A DNA stretch of 64,000 nt, from assembly GCF_001894825.1 (NCBI RefSeq), contig NZ_BCWY01000018.1, forward strand, positions 62,001 through 126,000. The letters are read 5' to 3'. This stretch comes from Rhodococcus jostii NBRC 16295 (GTDB taxonomy: Bacteria > Actinomycetota > Actinomycetes > Mycobacteriales > Mycobacteriaceae). Both the position numbers and the translations under genes were made by a program. Below the pieces are notes generated by a model. It was not told where the DNA came from, made no database searches, and was given only the letters and a program-made list of their open reading frames with translations. Position 1 is the first letter of the stretch, and the number at the start of each line of letters is the position of its first letter. Positions 1 through 7,984 of this stretch are shown here, piece by piece.

Positions 1-34
1 CGGTTGCGCTCGGAGCGCCCGACGGTGCATTCAC
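1..34 (-). CDS. Start of the next transporter gene (5' end only)
   Basis: A GTG codon at 34-32 overlaps the TGA stop of the upstream permease (31-33) in the GTGA arrangement used repeatedly in this cluster. The frame stays open to the window edge. Only about 11 codons are present, so no domain can be read. In oligopeptide-type ABC operons the gene after the two permeases usually encodes an ATPase, so that is the expectation. An ATG at 30-28 in another frame is an alternative start. Confidence 0.35.
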   Translation of the reverse strand, partial: MNAPSGAPSAT

Positions 35-951
35 AGTGCGCCCACTTTCGCTCGGGGATCGATCAACGCTCGGATGACGTCGGCAGCAAGATTTCCGAGA
101 ACGACGAGGACAGCGGCCACGATCACCGTGCCGGTCAGCACCGGTCGGTCGACGTCGGCGAATGCCTCGGTCTGCAGGGCGCCGATTCCCGGCCAGCCGA
201 AGATGGCCTCGACGAAGACGACGCCCGAGAACATGATCGCGACGTCCATCCCGAGCATCGTGATCGACGGGGGCAGTGCGTTGCGGACGACGTGCCGGGA
301 CACGACGTAGCGCCTCGACAGGCCCTTGGCGACAGCCGTTCGCGTGAACGACGACGCGAGGGCATCCTTCATGCCGTCTCGAACGACGTTCGCGTAGTAC
401 GGGGCGCCGAGCACCCCGAGCGTCAGCGCAGGAAGCACCAGGTGCGAGAACCCGGTGCCGCCGTCCACCGGGAAGATCGGGACGAGGTAGCCGAAGGCGA
501 GCAGAAGCAGGAATCCCAGCGCGAACGGCGGAATCGACAGCAGGGCGACATTGGTGGCCGCCAGGGCCCAGCTCCGGGTGGGACGCAGCGCCTCCCAGAG
601 CCCGAGGGACGCACCGAGAATCATCTCCACGGCCAGTGCCGTGACCGCGAGTAGTGCGGTGGCCGGCAGTCTCTCCAGGATCAGGTCGAGCACCGGGCGG
701 TGTCGTGTGTAGGACTCGCCCAGATCTCCGGTGAACACCGACGAGTAGTACTGCCATAGCTGCAGGACGAGTGGATCGTTGAGATGCAGCCGTTCCCGGA
801 CGGCCGCGAGTACCTCCTCGCTTGCCCGTGGCCCGGCAATCGTGCGGGCGGGATCGCCGGGAAGCATGTACTGGATCATGAAGGTCAGGAGAATCACCAG
901 CGCTATGGTCAGCACACCATAGAGCACCCGTGTGATCAGATATCGAGCCAT
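31..951 (-). CDS. Oligopeptide/dipeptide-type ABC transporter permease (DppB/OppB-like)
   Basis: This 306-residue inner-membrane protein is one of the two permeases of a family 5 (peptide/nickel/opine-type) ABC importer. It opens with a membrane segment at residues 8-28 followed by the LPGDPAR motif typical of DppB/OppB. Four to five further hydrophobic segments follow, and the EAA cytoplasmic loop for ATPase contact lies around residue 210 (AVAKGLSRRYV region). It overlaps the second permease gene by 16 bp at its start. The substrate cannot be told from the permease; its position directly behind a catabolic operon suggests import of that pathway's substrate. Confidence 0.88.
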   Translation of the reverse strand: MARYLITRVLYGVLTIALVILLTFMIQYMLPGDPARTIAGPRASEEVLAAVRERLHLNDPLVLQLWQYYSSVFTGDLGESYTRHRPVLDLILERLPATALLAVTALAVEMILGASLGLWEALRPTRSWALAATNVALLSIPPFALGFLLLLAFGYLVPIFPVDGGTGFSHLVLPALTLGVLGAPYYANVVRDGMKDALASSFTRTAVAKGLSRRYVVSRHVVRNALPPSITMLGMDVAIMFSGVVFVEAIFGWPGIGALQTEAFADVDRPVLTGTVIVAAVLVVLGNLAADVIRALIDPRAKVGAL

Positions 952-1841
952 GATTGCCGCTCCGAGAGAGAGTTGCGACGGTTGATGCCCTCGGCGATGA
1001 GCACGAACGACAGAACCGTGGCGATGGTCAGGACAAGCGGTACCAGCAACAGATGCGGCGCGTAGTCGATCGCGGTGGACCCACTGGCCAGAAGATTGCC
1101 CAGTTCCGGCTGCGGCGGCTGGATGCCGGCGCCGAGGTAGGACAGTCCGGCGCCGATCACCACGACAGCTGCGCCGTTGAGTGCCGCGATGTTGAGGAGA
1201 ACGGTGGAGATGTGCGGGAGGATGTGCCGCCGCAGGATCGTCAGCTTGCCGACGCCGTGGACCGCGGCGGCCTCGACGAATCCTCTACCGCGCAAACGCA
1301 GTACCTCGCCGTAGACGAGTCTCGCGGTCCACGCCCAGTAGAGGGCCGTCACCACGACGACGATGCCCCACATTCCGCGGCCGACGATACTGGCCAGAGC
1401 CAGTCCGGACAGCACGATGGGAATCGAGAGGAACACGTCGACCACCCGCATGAGTCCCTGTTGCACAACGGGTCCGAACGATCCGGCGATCAGACCCACC
1501 ACCGTGCCGACGAGCATCGACGTGACGTTGGCCGCGATCGCGATCACGAGCGTCGCCCGCAGTCCCGACGCGCTCCGGGCGAGGAGGTCCCTGCCGAGCG
1601 AGTCCGTGCCCGCGAGGTGGCCGGGTGACAGGATGCCCAGGGGGCTTCCCAGATCCGTCAGGCCGTCCCGGTGGAGCACATAGGGAGATCCGAACAGCGG
1701 CGAGACGGCTGCGAAGAGAATGAGGAGGCCGAGTAGGGAAAGGCCGATGTAGAGCAACTTGCTTCGCCGAACCGTCCTCGCCGGTTTGGCAGGCACTTCG
1801 ACGTGTTCGTCCCGGACGGCTGCCGCAACAATGGTACTCAC
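936..1841 (-). CDS. Oligopeptide/dipeptide-type ABC transporter permease (DppC/OppC-like)
   Basis: This is the second permease of the importer, about 301 residues. The GTG at 1841 is preferred: it lies next to the stop of the binding-protein gene (TGA at 1845-1843) and gives a normal DppC length, whereas a longer reading would add about 50 basic, unconserved residues. The protein has an N-terminal membrane anchor, a periplasmic segment containing GTDSLGRDLLAR, a hallmark of DppC/OppC, and four to five membrane spans with an EAA loop (EAAAVHGVGKLTILRRH). Its end overlaps the DppB-like gene, so the two are probably translationally coupled. Confidence 0.88.
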   Translation of the reverse strand: MSTIVAAAVRDEHVEVPAKPARTVRRSKLLYIGLSLLGLLILFAAVSPLFGSPYVLHRDGLTDLGSPLGILSPGHLAGTDSLGRDLLARSASGLRATLVIAIAANVTSMLVGTVVGLIAGSFGPVVQQGLMRVVDVFLSIPIVLSGLALASIVGRGMWGIVVVVTALYWAWTARLVYGEVLRLRGRGFVEAAAVHGVGKLTILRRHILPHISTVLLNIAALNGAAVVVIGAGLSYLGAGIQPPQPELGNLLASGSTAIDYAPHLLLVPLVLTIATVLSFVLIAEGINRRNSLSERQSWLDI

Positions 1842-1842
1842 A

Positions 1843-3510
1843 TCACACCCAGATTCGGTCGTAGTAGGTGCCGGTCTCGGCCCGCATTTGGTAGTTCTGG
1901 ACCCGCGGCGACCGCATCGCATAGAACTGGAGACTGCCGATGAATACACCCGGCGCGTCCTCGGCCACGAGCGCTTCGGCGCGCGCAAGGTGCGCATTGC
2001 TCTCTTCGCGCGTCAGGCTCGCCAGTGAACGGCCCGCCAGGTCGTCGACTCGAGGATTGGAATATCCCTGGAAATTCGACGACGCCCCTGTCACAAAATT
2101 GCTTGCGAGAATATCCAGTCCCGTCGGCTGAACCTGGTAGAACTGCCGGCCGAAAACATCCGCCTCGCCGTTGTCCAAAGCCGTCCAGAATGCGGCGTTA
2201 CTGAGCGTCGTGATGTTGAGGTCTACATTGATCTCTGCCCATTGCTGCTGCAATACGAGGCTGGCGGATTTCCAATAGTCGTCGTCATTGCAGAAGAATT
2301 CGAGTTCCAGGGAATCGACGCCGGCGTCTTTCAGGAGCGCCTTCGCGCGCGTGAGATCGTACGAGTACGGCGGAACAATTCGTTGGTAATCGGGTTCGTC
2401 CTCGGGAATTATCGCCCCCCAGGATTTCTGCAGTCCGCGCGAGTATTTGGCCAACTGGTCTTTGTCGGTGGCCCAATTGAGCGCCTGCCGGACACGCGGA
2501 TCCGCGAGCTTGTCGGTCGCGACGTTGAGAGCCGCCCAGCCCGCCCCCAGAACGGGGATGAACTTCGTGTACGTCTCTCGCAGTTCCGGATTACCCTGCA
2601 CCCGCTCGGCGATGGTCGGCGTGAGCCCCTCGCCGAGGATGTCGACATCGCCGTTCTGGAGTTGCAGGAACTGCATCGAGGGATCGATGCCCCATCGGTA
2701 GACGACCTCGTCCAGAAACGGCAGTCCCGGCCACGGATAGTAGGGGCTGCGGACGAACACCGACCGCCGGTTCTTGGTGTCGTACGACGTGATCATGAAG
2801 GGTCCGTTGCCCACGGGCGTCCGGCTGAATTCCTCACCGAGGCGTTCGACCTCCTCCCTCGGCAGGGCCGCCGCATAGGGCTGGGCCATCAAACTTGTGA
2901 ACGTCACGTCCGGCGCCGACAGCTCCACGATCAGGGTGAGATCATCCTGCGCATAGACGCCGGGAAGCGCGGTCGAGATGCCGGCGAGATAGTCCTCACT
3001 TCCCACGATCGAGCCGAAATAGCCTGAGGCCCAAGACTCTGTCGCCGGATCGAGGAGTCGCCGCCACGCGTACACGTAGTCGTCGGCGACGACGGGCCGT
3101 CCATTGTGAAACTTGACGTCGGGACGAAGTCGAATGACGTACCGAGTGCCGTCCTCGGAAATCTCCGGAAGCGCGGCTGCCGCTGCGGGCGCGGCCCCTC
3201 CCGCCTGTCCTTCGAACCGGAACAGCGGGAGATAGAGCAGGCTCGTCACCGCCTCCCACGAATGCAGGTCGTAGCCGAGTTGTGCGTCGTAGGAGTTGCC
3301 CTCCGCGGTCCACGCGGTGACGACACTTCCACCGCTGCGGCCGTGCACGACATCGCCGGGTCCCGGCGGCGCCGCCGGCACACCGGACGGGGGTCCGACC
3401 ATTTGAGCGCCGGGGACTGTGGTGCGTCCACAGGACGCCAGTGCGAGCGCTACTGCGCCCACGCCGCCGAGCGCGAGAAATTTTCGGCGACTGACTGCAT
3501 CGAAACTCAC
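1843..3510 (-). CDS. Family 5 extracellular solute-binding lipoprotein of the ABC importer
   Basis: This 555-residue secreted lipoprotein captures substrate for the two permeases downstream. The N-terminus has a twin-arginine-like motif (SRRKFL) before a hydrophobic stretch and a lipobox (LASC), so it is probably exported folded and lipid-anchored. The body matches family 5 solute-binding proteins: a DVKFHNGRPVVADDYVYAW segment near residue 130 and the typical transitions from lobe 1 to lobe 2. GTG at 3510 is preceded by a good ribosome site (GAAGGAG, 3516-3522). The next gene starts only 2 nt beyond its stop. Family members carry peptides, nickel, opines or other amines, so the ligand is open. 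Confidence 0.88.
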   Translation of the reverse strand: MSFDAVSRRKFLALGGVGAVALALASCGRTTVPGAQMVGPPSGVPAAPPGPGDVVHGRSGGSVVTAWTAEGNSYDAQLGYDLHSWEAVTSLLYLPLFRFEGQAGGAAPAAAAALPEISEDGTRYVIRLRPDVKFHNGRPVVADDYVYAWRRLLDPATESWASGYFGSIVGSEDYLAGISTALPGVYAQDDLTLIVELSAPDVTFTSLMAQPYAAALPREEVERLGEEFSRTPVGNGPFMITSYDTKNRRSVFVRSPYYPWPGLPFLDEVVYRWGIDPSMQFLQLQNGDVDILGEGLTPTIAERVQGNPELRETYTKFIPVLGAGWAALNVATDKLADPRVRQALNWATDKDQLAKYSRGLQKSWGAIIPEDEPDYQRIVPPYSYDLTRAKALLKDAGVDSLELEFFCNDDDYWKSASLVLQQQWAEINVDLNITTLSNAAFWTALDNGEADVFGRQFYQVQPTGLDILASNFVTGASSNFQGYSNPRVDDLAGRSLASLTREESNAHLARAEALVAEDAPGVFIGSLQFYAMRSPRVQNYQMRAETGTYYDRIWV

Positions 3511-3566
3511 GGATCCGCTCCTTCTAGGGCCTCGAGTCGGTAGGTTCTCACCACCCCGGCCTGCAA

Positions 3567-3592
3567 GCTTTCAATCTGTGAAAGCCGCTTTC
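3567..3592. promoter_or_regulatory. Triple GCTTTC/GAAAGC element upstream of the binding-protein gene
   Basis: The stretch reads GCTTTC-N7-GAAAGC-C-GCTTTC, giving two overlapping 6-bp inverted repeats 57-82 bp upstream of the start at 3510. It is the only structured element in the gap between the aldehyde dehydrogenase stop (3676) and the binding protein. It may be an operator, or part of a hairpin that dampens read-through from the catabolic operon. No regulator can be assigned. Confidence 0.35.
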
Positions 3593-3675
3593 GTTATTCA
3601 TAGTAGCGCTGAAGTGACCGGCGCCACAAGGCTTCACACGGAATCGACACCGAGATTTTCGTCGGAAATCCGGAG

Positions 3676-5151
3676 TCAGCGCTGAATGTTTTTGACCTCG
3701 AGAAACTCACGGAGACCGTGAATTCCGAGTTCTCGACCGTTACCCGATTGCTTGTACCCGCCGGTCGGCGCAAGCACGTTGAACGGTCCACCGTTGACGA
3801 CTACGCGACCCGTCTCGAGACGGCGCGCGAGTGCCAGTGCGCGATCGTTGTCATCGGACCACACCGCACCGCTCAACCCGTATATCGAACTGTTGGCGAT
3901 CCGCACGGCATCGTCGTCGTCTTCATAGGAAATCAGGAGGGCGACCGGCCCGAAAATCTCTTCGGTCGCAATTGTCATTTCCGGATCGACGTCGGAGAAG
4001 ACCGACGGAAGAATCCAGAATCCGTTCTCCATCCCGGCAGGAATCCTGTCCGGCGGGCATGCTCCGCCGACCACGAGACGTGCGCCCTCGGAGAGGCCGG
4101 CGTCGAGATGGCCGATCACGGATTCGTATTGCGCACGCGTCGCGACGGGCCCGATGTGATCGCCCCCGAGTCGTGGATCGCCGATCGTCCAACGGGACGC
4201 GATATCGGCCGACAACTCCACGGCTTCGTCGTACCGGCAGGCAGGGACGAGAATGCGGGCACACGACGTGCACGTCTGACCCGAGTTGAAGAACACATCG
4301 GTCAGGGCACCGGACAGCACCCCGGCAAGGTCAGTGACATCGTCGACGATGATCGCCGCGGACTTGCCGCCGAGTTCGAGCCCGACTCGTTTGATCGAGT
4401 GCGCGGCGGCGATCGACACCTGCCGACCGGCGTTCGTGGACCCGGTGAGCGAGACGGCGGCCACGTCCGGATGCGCGACGAGCGCCGCGCCCACCACGGA
4501 CCCGTGACCTGGGACGAGATTGACCAGACCGGCAGGTGCACCGCATTCGCGTGCGACTTCCTCGATCGTGGAGACCAGCAGGTACCCGTCGAGCGGTGCG
4601 TCGATGCTCGGTTTGAAGACCACCGTGCACCCGCTCGCGAGGGCCGCGGCGATCTTGACCGACGCGAGGTAGAGCGGGTAGTTCCAGGGGGTGATCGCCG
4701 CCACGACCCCGATCGGCTCGTGGACGATCAGCGAGTTCCCCAGCACCTCCTCCCACTCGAATTCGTTCACGAGTTTCGCGTAGGACTCGAAGACCGCGAT
4801 CGCGAGATCGGTCTGCGTGTCGCGCGCGTTGTCTGCCGGCGCGCCCATCTCCAGGCTGATCAACTCTGCGAATTCGTTGCGTCGCAGTCGAATGCGCTCC
4901 GCAACAGCCTCAAGTAGCTGGGCTCTGACCTGGGGTGATGTGCGCGACCATCGGAGCCCCGCGGTTCGGGCGGCGTCGACGGCGAGGTCGACATCACCTG
5001 CGCCGCCGATGGCGACCTCGCCGCAGACCCGGGCGGTTGCCGGGTTCACCACCTCGGCGACCGCCGAGTCCACCGGCGGACGCCATTGTCCGCCGATGGA
5101 TAGGCAGTCGTACCGAACCGCAGCCGAACCGGGCGCGAGTTCGAAGGTCAC
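3676..5151 (-). CDS. NAD(P)-dependent aldehyde dehydrogenase
   Basis: This is a 491-residue member of the ALDH superfamily, which oxidises an aldehyde to a carboxylic acid with NAD(P)+. The general-base glutamate lies in LELGGKSA and the nucleophilic cysteine in FFNSGQTC. A PWNYPL motif in the N-terminal half belongs to the cofactor fold. The start is placed at GTG 5151 because it overlaps the TGA of the Rieske gene (5148-5150); a longer reading into that gene adds 13 unlikely residues. As last gene of the operon it may oxidise an aldehyde released by the Rieske oxygenase. The exact substrate cannot be inferred. Confidence 0.92.
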   Translation of the reverse strand: MTFELAPGSAAVRYDCLSIGGQWRPPVDSAVAEVVNPATARVCGEVAIGGAGDVDLAVDAARTAGLRWSRTSPQVRAQLLEAVAERIRLRRNEFAELISLEMGAPADNARDTQTDLAIAVFESYAKLVNEFEWEEVLGNSLIVHEPIGVVAAITPWNYPLYLASVKIAAALASGCTVVFKPSIDAPLDGYLLVSTIEEVARECGAPAGLVNLVPGHGSVVGAALVAHPDVAAVSLTGSTNAGRQVSIAAAHSIKRVGLELGGKSAAIIVDDVTDLAGVLSGALTDVFFNSGQTCTSCARILVPACRYDEAVELSADIASRWTIGDPRLGGDHIGPVATRAQYESVIGHLDAGLSEGARLVVGGACPPDRIPAGMENGFWILPSVFSDVDPEMTIATEEIFGPVALLISYEDDDDAVRIANSSIYGLSGAVWSDDNDRALALARRLETGRVVVNGGPFNVLAPTGGYKQSGNGRELGIHGLREFLEVKNIQR

Positions 5152-6308
5152 GCGCCTCGGGTCCCTTCCGAGTACCTCTCGAGCACCCACTTCTGGAACC
5201 CGCCGATGAGCGCCTCGGACTGAAGCATGATCCGCCCTTCGGTCAGCGACCCCGAACGGATGCCGTGCTGTACCGACTCCACCAGTACACGATCCTCGAC
5301 GCCGACCTGATCGTCGAAGACCAGCATGTTATCGATCCACTGCTGAGAGACGTCCGCGCTGAAGAAGTAGTCGAGGATCCCGTGGCATTCGTCGGGACCG
5401 GTCGGCACCATCGGGCCGATCGACAGGTTCGGCAACCCCGGATTGATGTTGATCTTCAGGTTGGGGAAGATGGCGAAGTATCGACCTTCCGGAACCGCTC
5501 CATCTCGTCCCGTGTACCCCTCGGAGCGAGGGACCGCGTTGCCGGGCAGCGGACGCAGCGGTCCGTTCTGCCACGCGAAGGTGTGCTCCAGTTCGAGCTG
5601 ATAGGCATCCATCTGGGTGTCCAGCACGTCGCTGAATCCGGGGTGCGCGGTCGGGCAGTGATAGCACTCCAGGTAGTTCTCCATCGCGACCTTCCAGTTG
5701 CAGGCGATGTCGTACTCCGACCGGAAGTGAAAGTTCAGCTCGTCCACGTCGATCCCGGCAGCCGCGATCAGGTCCGGCACCTCACCCAGTTGGTCGAAGA
5801 GATCAGCCGGGGAGTCGTCGAGATGCGCGAACAGGAAGGGTCCCCACGTCTGGGCGGACGCCTTGCGCAGTCCCAACTGCTGTTGCGGAAAGCACTCCTC
5901 GGACGCCGAACGCGGTGCGCCCTTGAGACTTCCGTCCAGACCGTACGTCCAGGCGTGGTAGTGGCACTGCAGTGTTCGGCGCTGCCCCTTCTCGTCGAGT
6001 ACAACCTTGGCCGCGCGGTGTCGGCACACGTTGTGGAAGGCATTCAGCGATCCATCCCGGTCGCGAACGATCACGATGGGGACGTCGCCGATGTCGGCGG
6101 TGATGAACATCCCGGTCTCTTCGACATCTGCGGCGCGGCCGACGTAGTGCCAGCTGGAAGCGAAGATCGCCTTCTTCTCCGCCTCGGCGACCTCGGGAGA
6201 GGTGTACCACTCGAGGGGAAGTGTCTTCCCTTCCTCCAGGTGTCCTGCAACTCGCGCCGTCTCGTCCGTACTCACGGAGAAGCTCTCCGTTGCAACCGTA
6301 TCGGTCAT
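5148..6308 (-). CDS. Rieske non-heme iron oxygenase, alpha subunit (carnitine/betaine monooxygenase-like)
   Basis: The 386-residue protein is a terminal oxygenase that uses O2 and electrons from a partner reductase to hydroxylate its substrate. The Rieske [2Fe-2S] ligands are C95-x-H97 and C115-x2-H118. The mononuclear iron histidines are H217 and H222. The residue that normally bridges the two centres as aspartate is a glutamate here (E214, in LECYH), as known for carnitine monooxygenase CntA. Its start follows the SDR stop by 3 bp with an AAGGGG ribosome site. The single-subunit type plus the reductase gene at 10.5 kb suggests a two-component monooxygenase. N-demethylation, C-N cleavage or ring hydroxylation are all possible. 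Confidence 0.88.
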   Translation of the reverse strand: MTDTVATESFSVSTDETARVAGHLEEGKTLPLEWYTSPEVAEAEKKAIFASSWHYVGRAADVEETGMFITADIGDVPIVIVRDRDGSLNAFHNVCRHRAAKVVLDEKGQRRTLQCHYHAWTYGLDGSLKGAPRSASEECFPQQQLGLRKASAQTWGPFLFAHLDDSPADLFDQLGEVPDLIAAAGIDVDELNFHFRSEYDIACNWKVAMENYLECYHCPTAHPGFSDVLDTQMDAYQLELEHTFAWQNGPLRPLPGNAVPRSEGYTGRDGAVPEGRYFAIFPNLKININPGLPNLSIGPMVPTGPDECHGILDYFFSADVSQQWIDNMLVFDDQVGVEDRVLVESVQHGIRSGSLTEGRIMLQSEALIGGFQKWVLERYSEGTRGA

Positions 6309-6311
6309 GAC

Positions 6312-7127
6312 TCAACCCCTTCCCGCGGTGGCTACCGCTCGTTCTGTTTCGGCGGATCTGTCCCCGCCGTCGTGCATCGAGACTCCGACCGATCGGCCAC
6401 CGTCGGCGGCGAAAACCGCCCCGGTGACGTATCGCGATTCGTCACCCAGCAGGAATGCCGCGACGTCGCCGATGTCCTCCGGCGTGCCGAACCGGCCCAT
6501 CGGGATCAGTTCCAGCATTCGCTCCTTCGCTCCGGGTGTCGAGAGAATGCCGGCCACCGCGTTGTCGGTCGGGACGAAACCGGGGGCGAGTGCGTTGACG
6601 CGGATGTTGTCCGGCCCCCACTCGCGTGCCACGGACTTCGTGAAAGCGATCATCCCGGCCTTCGCGGCAGCGGAGTGGGCCACCAGCGGTGCTCCGGTCC
6701 ACGCATAACTCGCGACGATGTTGAGAATCACCCCCGGCCGCGACTCCCGGATCAGACGCCGCGCGAAGGCTTGCGAAGCATTGAACGTGCCGTAGAGGGA
6801 GATCTCGACGACCGCCCGGAAACCACCGAACGACAGATCCACGGTCGGCGCGGTGAAGTTGCCTGCCGCGTTGTTGACCAACGCGTCCACACCGGGAAGC
6901 GACTCGAACAGGGCGGCGACGCCGTCGTGATCCCTCACGTCGACTGCGTGGACGGCACAGGTGCCGGGCCCGTCCTCGAGCCGCTCGGCAGCGCTGCGGA
7001 GTTTGTCGATGTCACGAGAGACCAGGACGACGTGGTGACCGTCGTCGACCATCCGCCGAGCGATGCCGAATCCGATACCACTTGCTCCGCCGGTGATGAC
7101 GATGGTGCGCGGATCGTGCCGGGTCAT
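6312..7127 (-). CDS. Short-chain dehydrogenase/reductase of the 2,4-dienoyl-CoA reductase type
   Basis: This 271-residue SDR has the NAD(P) motif GGASGIG (residues 13-19) and NNAAG (85-89). The usual YxxxK is absent: the position four before K156 is S152 in HSAAAK. A tyrosine sits 15 residues upstream of the lysine (Y141, SYAWTG), the spacing known from mitochondrial 2,4-dienoyl-CoA reductase (Y199/K214), with S152 also conserved. This argues for NADPH-dependent reduction of an unsaturated CoA thioester rather than simple alcohol oxidation. It overlaps the preceding acyl-CoA dehydrogenase gene by ATGA, so it belongs to the same operon. The assignment to a specific dienoyl-CoA is inference. 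Confidence 0.85.
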   Translation of the reverse strand: MTRHDPRTIVITGGASGIGFGIARRMVDDGHHVVLVSRDIDKLRSAAERLEDGPGTCAVHAVDVRDHDGVAALFESLPGVDALVNNAAGNFTAPTVDLSFGGFRAVVEISLYGTFNASQAFARRLIRESRPGVILNIVASYAWTGAPLVAHSAAAKAGMIAFTKSVAREWGPDNIRVNALAPGFVPTDNAVAGILSTPGAKERMLELIPMGRFGTPEDIGDVAAFLLGDESRYVTGAVFAADGGRSVGVSMHDGGDRSAETERAVATAGRG

Positions 7128-7984
7128 CGGACACCCTCGCGTGCCGCTTCCAGCGCCACCACGGTCTGGGGTGTCCAGGAACGCAGCGCCTTGATTCGCC
7201 GCGAGTATCGCTGCAGGGGGAATTCGAGGGTGAATCCCAGTGCGCCGAGGATCTGGTGGCAGTCCTTGGCGACGCCCGCAGCCGTGCCGACCGCACGCCG
7301 CACGACGAACTCACTCGGCAGGTCCTCTGCCGCCATCTGGAGCCCCTCGGTCGCGGTCGCCGCATCCGCGAGCTTCTTCGCCACCGAATCCAGGGCGGAC
7401 AGTGGCTTTCCGAAGGCGATGCGGTTCTCCGCATGGTTCAGTGCCAGCTCGAGCGCGCCCGCAGCCAGACCAGCGGTGTAGCCCGTCATCGCGGCGTACC
7501 AGGCGTCCACACTCGCGGACGGGACGGCCTCCTGTGCGATCGGAGTGGTCGACACGATCGAGACGCCCTGTGCGTCGATGTAGTTGACCGGAGTGGCTTC
7601 CACCACCTCGACGAGCTGCGCCGCGCCGCGACCACAGAGCCACACGGTGTCGCCCGGCTGTGAGTACCTCGCCAGGGTGACGTCGCCGTTCTCCCACGAT
7701 GCCACGGCCACGCCGTGGCCGAGAAGGGCATCGATGCAGTCGACGGAGACCAGTGCCCGGCCGAGTTCGACTGCGCCGGCGCCGAGGAACACGCTTCCCT
7801 GCGGTTCCGAGGCCAGATCGAACCAGCCTGCGCGCGAGAGGTTCTCGCGCACCGCAGCGTCGCGATCGTCCGAGGGACGATCCGGCGCCCAGTATCCCGT
7901 CGTCGGGAAAGAACTGCAGATACTCTTCACCGAGGACGCGAACTCTCGAACATCGTCTTTCGTCATCGTTACGTTTTCAGTCAT
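7124..7984 (-). CDS. Short acyl-CoA dehydrogenase-like subunit, probably partner of the 383-residue ACAD
   Basis: The 286-residue protein is about 100 residues shorter than a normal acyl-CoA dehydrogenase. The C-terminal helical domain is recognisable (ENRIAFGKPL, then QILGALGFTLEFPL near residue 250), but the N-terminal half is reduced and no catalytic glutamate motif of the YEGT type is present. Start ATG 7984 overlaps the CoA-transferase stop (ATGA); a longer open frame reaching 8458 only runs antisense-like across that gene. In steroid catabolism such shortened FadE proteins form heterotetramers with a full-length subunit, and a full-length ACAD is encoded two genes upstream. Heteromer formation is inference. 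Confidence 0.78.
   Translation of the reverse strand: MTENVTMTKDDVREFASSVKSICSSFPTTGYWAPDRPSDDRDAAVRENLSRAGWFDLASEPQGSVFLGAGAVELGRALVSVDCIDALLGHGVAVASWENGDVTLARYSQPGDTVWLCGRGAAQLVEVVEATPVNYIDAQGVSIVSTTPIAQEAVPSASVDAWYAAMTGYTAGLAAGALELALNHAENRIAFGKPLSALDSVAKKLADAATATEGLQMAAEDLPSEFVVRRAVGTAAGVAKDCHQILGALGFTLEFPLQRYSRRIKALRSWTPQTVVALEAAREGVR

Noticed and set aside
4935-7481. Long plus-strand open frame opposite the Rieske and SDR genes
   Set aside because: Same codon-bias effect. The composition is low complexity and the opposite strand encodes recognisable enzymes with overlapping starts and stops.
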